Below, in pieces: positions 49,408 to 59,550 of a DNA stretch of 64,000 nt. Under the pieces are notes generated by a model. It was not told where the DNA came from and searched no databases. It saw nothing but the letters and a program-made list of their open reading frames with translations. Origin of the DNA: Cyathus striatus (lineage: Eukaryota; Basidiomycota; Agaricomycetes; Agaricales; Nidulariaceae); the NCBI GenBank assembly GCA_025738555.1, contig JAOVFP010000002.1, positions 1,178,001 to 1,242,000 on the forward strand. The letters run 5' to 3'. The position numbers and the translations under genes were made by a program. Numbering within the stretch: the stretch's first letter is position 1; each line of letters opens with the position of its first letter.

Positions 49408-51563
49408 ATATGGGGATTAAAATAATTGTGAGTACATTGTATGACTGACTAATAATTGTGTAGAATTGTAATGGTCAGTAACTATTGTATTGATATTGCA
49501 TGAGCGCACAAGTATTGTAACACATTGCGTGCGAAATGCAATGATTTCGGCTGATTCCGTGACCAGCAATCGAATGCGCGTCATCTGCTTTTTTTCTGAT
49601 GGCACATTAAAACTCCTCGTTTGTGAAGCCCGCCTTTTTGAGATACATCATAAGAATCTAAGTGACCTTCGACACTTACCATAGCCCATACCAGCGTAGG
49701 CGACCTATCAGGTTGGTAAGCACCCTCCTTCAATTGTTTCTGGTGAACATTCTATTGACCACCGTCATTTATACCTTAGGTAGACCAGGCTACCCTCGTC
49801 TTAAGTGTTCTAATGACGGAGTCGTGGATGTTGCATGTTTCAAACAATCCCCAAAGGACTAACGATGTGGATGGTTCTAGGTAGAGGGATAGTGGAAGTC
49901 CTCAGATCGCTTCGAGTATGTCCTCCAGCCCTGTTGTATATATCATTTCTTCTAATAACTGCTCACATCTTCAGTGCTCCTCGCATCCTCAGCTCGCATC
50001 CTATATCCCTTGCTCTTAACACCAGCCTGCACTGGCCGATACCACGTTCACTCTTTATCATACAATGAAAGCACATTCACGCACACAAACCATCTTCATC
50101 ACACCCTCATTAATCATTCTCGGTGCCCCACTCTTCTTGCATACCGGAAACCGGCACCAACAACACAGCCTCGTAGTACTAGTTGGCATATTGGTTACGC
50201 TGCACATGCTCGTCTGGTGGCTCCTCGACGTATCAAGCGATCCTTCGGCACTCACGACGAAGTCACCCCATACAGAACCAAGGACCCCAGATGACGGACA
50301 ACTTTCGCTCTTCACTTACCAGTACAGTTCTGAGAGAGCATAGCACGTTTGCGTACCACTGCAAACGAATTGAAGGATCACTTGCTCGGCGACGGTGATT
50401 CGGTTCAACATTAGCGCTCGGTTTAGTACTTGGTGCAGCTGCCGGAGTTCGGGGGAAGATTAGGGAACACAGACTTCTCGCCGAGTCCACGATGCTTACT
50501 ATTAGAGTATGAGCGTGAGAGATGAAATTGTGTTGACGAGTATTGAGTGGGGAGAGAGTGGGAGAACATGAAAGGATATGCGGTATTGTGCCCTTGCTTG
50601 TTTAGTGATAGCCTCACGGCGACTTGCATGGTCGTGTTGTTGTCGTCTAGTTCCTGGGATGCAGCCCCTTGTTTTCTGGGGGCGGGACGGAGATGGGAGG
50701 CCATGGCGGGTAGCGATGAAAGGAAGTGTATGTATGCGCTTCTAGAGAAATGTCAGGTCACTCTCAGCGGAAGATGGTACATGGGTTATTGTTCCTCTAT
50801 GGCGTTAAAAGCTAACGTTTGTGTTATCTATTTTCTAGAGGTTATTTAGCTATGTGTCGTGATACACAATAGAATTGCGAGAACATACATCTGAGGACGT
50901 AGAAGCCGGGTCAGGATTGAAAATGTAGAGTTTCAAAGAGAGAGAGCCAGCAACAGCAAATGCGCATACAAGCACAGGTGGTGTAATGCTGACTGGTTGG
51001 TTGATGAAAGCAGCAGAATTTTGAGTATGCACTTTGAAGCTTTGAAGCTCGACGATATATGGACAGTGATAGAGGTCGGGAAAGAGAGAGAACAGTGTGT
51101 CGAAACAGACGCAAAATTATCACCATACAAGGCACTGGGCAGGTTTTGATCCAGTGCAATGCCAAGTGATCGACCTGCAAAACGCGTTCTCGAAAGGACC
51201 ACATAGACCCTACTACCTAAAGGTAGTGGGAATTTCGCTTTTTACTGAGTCTCATGAGTCATGGTTAAGCTGAATTCCATTCTCTAAATCATCAAATTAC
51301 AGCGAGAAAGATTCAAAGAACGAAAAAGGTTTGAAATCTTCATGACAAGTATTCCCAGAGCTCCAGCCTCCGATGCTAATTCTCGCATTAATTTCACGTA
51401 CTTGCGAACACAAAAGCATACGCGGTAGCATGTATGCAGCCGGTTATAGGAATGAAGAAGTGACACTCGGCTAATACCTACTCAAACATTAAAGCAACAT
51501 GGACTGATCAGTCCACTCAGCAACGGAAGTAATGTAAACCAACACACATCTTTACTACATGCC
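49408..51563. other. Degenerate duplicated DNA without a convincing gene
   Basis: The stretch about 50150-50860 resembles about 57750-58560 in the same orientation. For example, a CGGAAGAWGGTAC segment is followed in both by GGGYTRTTGT, CTATG.CG.TA.AAGCTAAC and TTTGTTAT. Frames of up to 106 codons on both strands show no conserved protein. The rest up to the tail of pseudogene B is unremarkable. Confidence 0.45.
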
Positions 51564-54180
51564 CTAAACCTCTTCAAAACGCTCCGTGTTGGATTCATCA
51601 CCCTCTAAATCTATGTGCGTAATATCCTCCCAATCATCCTCATTTGCTTTGTGGAAATTCATGGCTCGATACATTTCCCGGCGTTTTCTTCGTCTGTTTC
51701 GAATATCTCTTAAAGGGAAACACTTTCTGACACGACTTCAGTATTAAATCGTTCTGGGTCCCAAAAGTATCTCGTCAAGTCATCTGCAATGAATCTAGAT
51801 CGTTCATTCCAATAACGCCACTTCGGTTCAGTGTCTTTCTCTTGCTCGTGGCGCGTTTTGAGGTAGTCAGATCCCATATCATCCAAACACACAGAGAATT
51901 TTCTTCGTTCTTCTACGTATCATTTGTAAACTTTGACTGAAGCATGGTAAAAAATTGATTTAAATACCTTGTTTAATAGGTTTAAATTTAGAAGGTCCAA
52001 CATGTTGCGATATATCAAATTTTGTTATCCTGCACAATTTGTAAAGGTCACGAAGGGCTTCATAATAAAACTTTTCCCAGTAAGATACCCAAGGTGTTAT
52101 GTTTACAGATGCACCGAAGAGCCCTATTAAAGCAGCAGAATATTCTGTAAGCGGCTCAACTCCTGACTTGTTCAATGACCAAAAACTATGCAGCTCCGAA
52201 ACCTTTCCATCTACTGGATCAATGCATGAGTCTGGAATAAAAAAATAAATCTCTGCATCAGGATTGCTTTCCAAGTGGCGAATTATCGGAGAAACATATA
52301 TCGAATGTCAAATCTAATGTTTACGGCAGATACTGTAGAACAATTACTTAGAACTTCAGTGACTGTTCTGAATACGTATGTAAAACACATTGCCTATTCC
52401 GAGGTAGTTAATAGCATCGTGATCGAAAATTACTGCATGATTTTCCAGTACTTGTGGAGCTTGATAAAGCCAATGAAGATAAGTGTCATCAGAGATGCTG
52501 CAGTGATTCCAAAATGATATTGTTATGTGATTATAATTTCCAAATGTCGCCTGAATTATAGCATCAGTTTTTAACTTGAAGCTAGCAATATATCGTAAGT
52601 GTATTTAGTTGGATATATATAACCATCTAATTAATATTTTACTTGCCATGTAAACTGACGTACAGGCGTCATTTCCTTGTAAAATAAGTTGGATGAGGTG
52701 GACCATGAGCTGCTGTTTCGTTGAATGACCTTGAAATGACCAAATATGTGATGAATTTGACTAGCTTCTAGAGAATTTGGCCAAATTATAACGGAATGCC
52801 CAAGAATGCACTCAGTTTTATAGCTGGTCGATATATATGTAGTCCTCATTACTGAGAGAAGTGCACGTTGATATACGGATATATATTGTGCTACACTAGC
52901 ATGAGGTTGTGTGGCGGTGCTAACATGGTCGAGAATTTTGTTGATTAGTTTGAAGTCACTTCGAGATACGTTTTCCGGAGGCCTTTTATGATTCCATTTA
53001 TTTCCTATGCTTCCATAAAGATCATAGTAATGTTGCTGGGAATAAATCTACAGCGAGATAAGGAAAACATATGGTAATCCATGTGAGTTGCTTACTGATA
53101 ATACAGTGTTAAGCCTACCAGATGAGCTGATGTAAAAATCAACAGTACCAGGGCTTTCTCCTGGCAAATCAAGCTTTAATTGGTCCATTACATTCCCAAG
53201 ACTAAGATCGATATAATAGTGTGAATTAGGGGAAGCACCGATGTACTCTCCCAAATATTTGTACGTTTCCTGAAGAAACTGTGTACAATTCAAAGTTACT
53301 TAGTAAAAATTAGAACTTACAATATAATATGTTATCTGAACATAACTATATTAGAGGTTTTTCAAGCTGAGATATGTGCACATACATATTTGATGTTGAA
53401 TATAGCACGCTGCAAGGGTTTCAAAGACATCATATATTCTCCATGTCTCCAACGTATTCCTAGTATACATGATAGTCAGAAGTTGATTTAGATCTGAATT
53501 TGTGATACTAGTACTTACCATCATCATGAAATACCAGACCGGTCTTGTCATTCAATTCAACTACTCCAAATACTTGTGGAATACTGGGGTGGGGCCTTAA
53601 ATGTTGCAAATTAACCGGTAAGTTTTCGCAAGTTCACTTACATAGGCTTACCACATTTTAGATAGCAAATCAAGTTCCATCTTCAATAGCTTTGGTAAAA
53701 TTTCAGCATCCCGACTTGTAATGATAGATGGTATTTTATTGACTCACGGGGTATCTACGCCGCCCATGATAGATTCGTGCCACTTTCCTCTTGTTTTCCC
53801 CTGAAACCTCGACTACAAAGTCGCTGTAGATACTTTCTGCCTGTACGCGCTTGTCGATCCTGTTGAGTATATTAATATCCCCCGTTCTATATTGTCGATA
53901 CTTCATGAGAGCATCAGAATAAGTGTAACCATTAATGAGTGAAATGCAACTTGCATTCGACATAGGGTGAGGAATATCTGTATGAAATTCATTGGAAGTA
54001 CTTTGCAGTGCAGACCCCTCAAAAAACTTCTTTGCGTCTAAAATAAATACAGTAGTACACAGTTCATATCAATGATTTAACAGGAAAATGTATGAACATG
54101 AACTTACAAAACTTAGCATTACCACTGACATCGATAAACACTCCATTCTGTATCACAAAGTTCTTAGCTGCGTCGAACAT
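51564..54180 (-). pseudogene. Degenerate kinase-like family, paralogue B (broken)
   Basis: Same exon plan as genes A and C, read from ATG 54180 (MFDAAKNFVIQNG): 54180-54108, 54037-53748, 53689-53652, 53595-53519, 53459-53386, 53269-53096, 53047-52647, 52581-52394, then exon nine from 52332. All junctions keep frame up to exon nine, where a 1-nt deletion relative to A and C brings TAA at 52283-52285, leaving about 454 residues. The shifted remainder (52274-51960, LESNPDAEIY ... ISQHVGPSKF) and last exon (to TAA 51710) are still recognisable, but the SSLSWIGVTTLEDGF segment is deleted and the tail (EDDWEDITHIDLEG, ending 51564) is out of frame. Three donors are GC: GCAAGT at 53954, GCAAGT at 52646, GCAATG at 52393. 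Its promoter region resembles that of C. Confidence 0.82.
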
Positions 54181-54199
54181 CTTCAAAAGCTAGTATTTT

Positions 54200-54430
54200 T
54201 GCCAATATTCACGTGCATTAGATGCTTATAATAACACAAGAATGAATGGAAGTTGAAAGGATGAGAGCAACCCGAAGAGCGCCCAGGGCTATGGGTTGCA
54301 CCTCGTATCCTCGAATTGGTCTTTACGGCAACATGGATATAAATATCATAGCCTGGATAAATATGTATATAGCAGCCTTAGTGTTCACATACGTTCCCAG
54401 ATAAAAGTGTCTATACAGCAATCCAGTCAA
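54200..54430 (-). promoter_or_regulatory. Conserved upstream region of paralogue B
   Basis: Read on the minus strand it matches the region upstream of gene C (59270-59480). Shared runs include GAGGTGCAACCCAYAGCC, TGGGCGCTC, a GACACTTTT run, a GT(T/C)(G/A)ACTGGA run and a TATTTATA/TATTTATC run. Conservation over about 200 bp, with coding sequence following at a similar distance (about 60-120 bp), suggests a duplicated promoter. No equivalent was seen upstream of gene A. Confidence 0.6.
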
Positions 54431-54748
54431 CATTGATTCGGACTGAGGCTATAAAGGTCCACAAGGCCTTGAACTGTCGCCGAACTTGTAGGATAAAAGG
54501 CCATAAGCCCAGTGCTTAGTGCTTAGAACCGGATGTCGCTGGGAGTCCTCATACACCGCTTATCCCTTACCCTTCCTCTCCACCTCCACCCTCCCATTCT
54601 GCCACGTAACAAGCGCACTGCACATTCCACTGCACTATGAATGTATTAGTCCCCACCTCTCACTTTCGTCCCCTTCGCTCCCACAGAGCACCCACAGCTG
54701 AACCCAAGGACCTAATTAAGAACCCAGAGCAAATCTAATGTTGATGGA

Positions 54749-55030
54749 CCGTGGTTTTGGGCGATTAAGGACAGTGTCGAAGTAAGCCCTGGAGGAAGAT
54801 TGAAAAGCTGCAGCATTGAGGCGCCAACGAACGAGCATAGACAGTCCAACAGTCACAGTCCCAGCAGAACCAATAGGCCAAATAGAGCCAGGTTACCCTA
54901 CCGGCGCTATTTGTGGGAGAAGACGGAGTCGCAGAGGACGTGAGGGGGAGCGTCCAGACTATCGCATTGAGAGCACGCGTTTTCGCTATAGCTGCGGGGA
55001 GGGAGAAGCCGCGGGTGGAGGAGACATGGA
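54749..55030 (+). repeat. Block R, copy 2, left part
   Basis: Resembles 1170-1300 (see the copy at 1160-1810). Its continuation appears to lie at 57020-57300, on the far side of the inverted-repeat unit 55289-57020, so that unit probably inserted into block R. Confidence 0.5.
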
Positions 55031-55288
55031 TCACTAAGTTGAGCGGATAGTTAGTTCGTTGGAAGCAATAGGATAGTTCAAAAACGTACTATGTTTTGAT
55101 GTACGTTCATATCCATCCTACAAGAACCATCGCTACTCCAAGGCCTTTGAACAGGAGCACTCTGGAGTACTTCAGGCGGGTAATTTTCGCGACCTGAAAG
55201 TTTCAATGAGAGTCGCGATGTAGCATACCTAAACAAAGTATTCATTAGAACATTTTCCAACACCATCAGAGAAGGACGTTACTCACCT

Positions 55289-57020
55289 ACTAAGGGCTTG
55301 CGTGGTAACTACGGGTTCAATCCCGTACGGGATCATCCTTTTCACAAAAATGCGAATATCTTCGTGGCGGCTTAAAATACCAATATGATACTTAGCATAC
55401 AGGTATACAGACTATAGGGGCTACTATATTTTGACGTTGCCCGGATTTTGACGTTGCCGTGACGTTGCCAGTGAGGCAACGTCAAATCTCGCGCGGCAAC
55501 GTCACGCAACGCCAGCGCAGTGCAAGGCCCAAGAATGCGTTGATGCCTAAACCAAAAAAATTGTAAGCGAGTCCGTTGAACATCCATTCGACCTGGGTGT
55601 TCTAAGGTGTTGAGAAAGGGGGAGAATATTTTCACTGAATTCAGGGAAGTAGATACATGGATTTTAAATAAAATTTAAATAAAGAGAGTACCTAATGAGG
55701 CATAGTTGAATAAAGCGGAAATTAATAGTGTTGAGGTTGTAGATTATTGAAAGAAAAAGGGAAAGTTTGAAACATAAAGCATACCGATGAATTGAAAGAT
55801 AATTTGTAAGATAAAAACTTCAGGAGAGGGACTTGGGGTGGTGACACGGCCTTTCGTAAAGCAAATTATCATATTCAGTGGGTTTTGGTAGTGTGAAATA
55901 CTGATGATCTTGAGTTACTCTTGAGTATTTGCGGCGTTGAGGCGATGTACAAGTGTGTCCGTGTTGGAGGGAGAAAGTGAGAGAACGCGCGAACAGCGTG
56001 TCGACGCACGCATCAGCTGATTACGTAATGGAAATAATATTCACCCTCCAGCAACGTCAAAGGCAACGTCAAGCAACGTCACAGGCAACGTCACGGCAAC
56101 GTCACAGCAACGTCACAGCAATGTCAGCAACGTCCAGGCAACGTCCGGCAACGCCAGCAACATCAAGCAACGTCACAGCAACGTCAATTCTCAGATTGGC
56201 AATGCCAGGCAACGTCAGGCAACGTCACAGGCAATGTCAAAATCCTTATTTTCAGATTTCTGTAACATGTATACAAATGAGTAAAGTGCATGTATCTCTA
56301 CCAACTCTATTTGTTATTAGTATATATCATAAATTTACAAAAATACCAGCCAGCTAAAATCTAAATAGTATTAGAAATGTTGTACACAAGTGACAAAATA
56401 TATGTATTTCACTGTGGGAATGTAAGTATTATTTGTTATACCCTCTCCCCACCCCCCATCCGGTGCTAATATATATTATTAAAATGAAAGAACATCCATC
56501 TTATGCAATCCTACTTATTTATTGTATTTATTACTAACTACACAGCTGGGACTTGAACACAGGACCTCAGCACTAATGTATGTAGCAACATTAAAAATAA
56601 ATAAGCAACGTCACGCAACGTCACACGCAACGCCAGGCAACGTCACTTTTGGCAACGTCAAATCTAGGGCAACGTCAAAATCTGTAGGCCCCAGACTATA
56701 GTAGTTCGTAATTCCGAAATTTCATTGCACTGGGACTGTTTGGAGTGTTGGAAGGTACTGATTGAGCATACTGGTTCAACCCCTCACAGTTCCTTAATCC
56801 CACTGATTCTCACACTGGGCAGTTGTACATTTTAGATTGATTTTAGATGAACGACGTATCGTACACTCACAACATTTTACATGTAGAAAGATAACTACTA
56901 TTAATACATGCATGTAAAATATCGAGCTTATATCGTACGTCGTTGCAACGATATTCGCATTTTTGTGAAAAGGGATGATCCCGTACGGGATTGAACCCGT
57001 AGTTACCACGCAGGCCCTAA
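55289..57020. mobile_element. Inverted-repeat unit with about 65-bp arms holding a tRNA T-arm-like motif
   Basis: 55289-55353 matches the reverse complement of about 56950-57020: AGGGCYTGCGTGGTAACTAC, GGGTTCAATCCC, the palindrome ATCCCGTACGGGAT, then ATCC(C)TTTTCACAAAAATGC and GAATATC. The unit is about 1.73 kb including a nested 1.28-kb element, so originally about 0.45 kb. No clear target duplication. GGGTTCAATCCC fits a pol III B-box, but no A-box or complete cloverleaf was found. Confidence 0.6.
55417..56692. mobile_element. TIR element with GGCAACGTCA repeats and 8-bp target duplication, 1,276 bp
   Basis: The ends are GGGGCTACTATATTTTGACG and, reversed, GGGGCCTACAGATTTTGACG. Perfect octamers AGACTATA flank it at 55409-55416 and 56693-56700. 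About 100 bp at each end and a central zone (56045-56240) consist of GGCAACGTCA/TGACGTTGCC repeats, many spaced 8-12 bp. No long transposase frame; the frame at 55953-56357 runs through repeats. Likely a non-autonomous hAT- or KDZ-type element (8-bp duplication). A tRNA-like segment (GTGTTCAAGTCCCAG, minus strand, about 56553-56568) lies inside. Confidence 0.88.
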
Positions 57021-57340
57021 GTCACGTTATCGTCGTCATTCTGGCTTTAGTTTGAGGCCTTGAGGGGAGAATCCTGAAAGGAGCGGGTTTTACGATGGGT
57101 TTGAGAGGGATTTGGGAAGTATATCATTGAAAAAAATAGTAGTAAGGCGTAGTACGTTGGAGAGACACGATCCAAATCAGTTCCGACTCCCGGCGCGTTA
57201 CGATGTTTACAACATAGGATGTTGGCAAATATTGTTACGGCCCGACTGTCCTTGCCCACGGGCCAGTGTCAACATCGAATCGATGCAGTGTTAACTTGTC
57301 GTCAACGTCTAACCAGCTCTTTCACTTTTCCCCAGTGCTG
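57020..57340 (+). repeat. Block R, copy 2, right part
   Basis: Resembles 1510-1800: GGCTTTAGTTTGAGG, GAGCGGGTTTTACGAT, AATAGTAGTAAGGCG, CGGCCCGACT...CCCACGGGCC. No protein-coding signal is shared. Confidence 0.5.
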
Positions 57341-57559
57341 GGGAGGGGAGAGGGGAGCTATTACGTAATGTAAGCTGTTGACAAATACACTTCTGGCCCG
57401 GCCCGCCTCGCCTTGTCCACCGCTAACTTTGATCTACTTCGAACCATTACAACCAAATCACACATCGACATCCTCCCCCAACGACCTGTTGAAAGGTATA
57501 CATAGACCGATAGAATTTCTGATGGTGGATTGAATTGATAATCGATGAAAGACCTCGTT

Positions 57560-59240
57560 ATAAGTACGTTCACCATTATCTCCCTTCTTCATACTTACGT
57601 TTTTCATATCGACACTAAACATCCTCCTCCTCATACTCTTCAACCTTGCCCCTCACCCACGGCCTCTTCTTCCCCGGTGCCCCTTGAAAGACTCTATGCC
57701 ATTCCATCTCCCTCATCCGCCTTCACTACACATTCATGGTCTGTCACTCTATGAAACAGCGCCAACGATGTAACTGCGTATTGGTTCCGCTATGACTGCG
57801 CACGCTCGTTCAGGGCTCCTCGACACTTCGACGCTTCGACCTCAGTGTTTCACTGACGCTGACATCGAAATAACCCTAAATTGCTAGACCACTCGATCGT
57901 TCGACAGGCCCTCTTTCGGACCTTGCCTCATTAGTGCAGTGTTTAGAACACGCAGCATACTGCAACAGAAACGAGAGACCGTTTCCTCGGCGCAGCCTTG
58001 GATGGACATTGGTGCTCGATATGGTGCTTGGAGGTCTTCTGTAGGCGTTCTAGGAAGGGAAGCGGTTGTGAAGCGAGCAGGGATTTGGATGAGGAGTACA
58101 AAGGAGTGTGTCTCGTACGCTTGTGATATGGCAGACGGGGAGGAAGAAGGTACGCGTTGGTATTTTGTGGTTTGATCGTGATGGACGAGCTGACGAGGCC
58201 GTTGGTTAGTCTCTAGGTATGGTTTAGTGGGTCAGATGGTCCGACGCTGCGTGCTGCGTCGACAAAGTCTAATATTGGGCTATGAGTATGTTGGAGGAGG
58301 AGGGGGGGCGTAGATTGCGATCCGAACAAAGGAGGGGGCGAGGGAGCACGGATATGCTGCATTACGCTCTTGCTTTCGAGCGGTACTGGCCCCATAACAA
58401 TGTTTCTGAGCATGTCACTGTCGGCTAGCTTAGCTTTTGGGATGCAGAGCTCTAGGCGCATGCCGGGAACCGTTAAGAACAGCCATAGCGGAAGAAGGTA
58501 CGGGGGCTGTTGTCACCCTATGCCGCTAGAAGCTAACATGTTTGTTATGTAGTCCATAGATGTCGTTAGCTATAGCTAGGCACTGTTGTATGACATCACG
58601 GAGGATGTAGTCGATATTCCTAGCCTATACAATGTCACCTACCGTACATCCTCACCACGTCGTTCCATCAACGCTCACGGCTCCAATAGCATTAAGGCAT
58701 CTGCTCGTATTGCTGGCTTGTGCGGCATCGATCCATCCCCCTATCATCCTGTCACACCTACAACACTGAGGCTCCGATAGCCTCGCTATCCCCGCCATGT
58801 TATGCTTTTCTGGGGATAGCTATGTACTTCGCAGCTTTATGTACACAATCAGCTTCACATGCAAGTCTATCAGAAGGCTGTGCATTTCGCTGGGTGCACG
58901 GCCTCACCCACCATGTGTTCTCAGTGTACGTCCGACTCGTATGGTCTAATAGTCTTCTACTGCTGTTCGCTATTCATCTAGAACGTTGGATTTTTCTACG
59001 ATCAGCCGTTAACGCACATATACTCCAGTGCTATGGCTGGCTTCGTAGTGCACAATCTCGGTGTCTATTCATCATGTAGTGCTTTAATCTAGCCACCACG
59101 TTCATGGAATATTTCCCTCTATTTGGTGGTTTTAGAGCTCTGTATCACCCGTATCTCGAAATAAGACTTCGATGATATCTATCATCTATCATATCCGTGA
59201 CTTTTAGGGGACAATGTTTACACGCTCAGCGCTAGGCAAT
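57560..59240. repeat. Degenerate duplicate of 50.0-50.9 kb and flanking DNA
   Basis: 57750-58560 resembles 50150-50860 in direct orientation, most clearly over 58480-58555 (GCGGAAGAAGGTAC...CTATGCCGCTAGAAGCTAAC). The similar segment lies downstream of pseudogene B there and upstream of gene C here, so the duplication is not simply gene plus flank. 58561-59240 has only short frames. Confidence 0.5.
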
Positions 59241-59269
59241 ATATACATTACAACAGCAGTAGTGAAGCC

Positions 59270-59480
59270 ACGATAGTTTCAGTTCCAGTTACTGTCAACT
59301 GGACTATTAATAGTACAGACACTTTTGCCATAACAATACACTTATCAGTCAATGTATTTATAGGCGTTATTCTTGCTGTGCTCGTAGCATGAGCATTAAG
59401 ACAGCAATGCCATACGATGCATTGACGCATGAGGTGCAACCCACAGCCTTGGGCGCTCCCCAAGTTTCTTATATCTTCCA
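59270..59480 (+). promoter_or_regulatory. Conserved upstream region of gene C
   Basis: Matches the upstream region of paralogue B (54200-54430, inverted); see there for shared runs. The ATG of gene C follows at 59551. A TATTTATAGG run near 59348 could serve as a TATA-like element (inference). Confidence 0.55.
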
Positions 59481-59550
59481 CTCAATATTGCGTTCATTTG
59501 TATCTTACACTTCTACGCTCGAATACTAGCAAATATACTACCTCTTGGAG

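Noticed and set aside
55953..56357. 134-codon frame rich in RQ/TS as a gene
   Set aside because: Its middle is the translation of the GGCAACGTCA repeats of the TIR element.
56545..56575. tRNA gene on the minus strand (GTGTTCAAGTCCCAG)
   Set aside because: Only a T-arm-like segment is visible; acceptor stem, D-arm and anticodon arm could not be traced.
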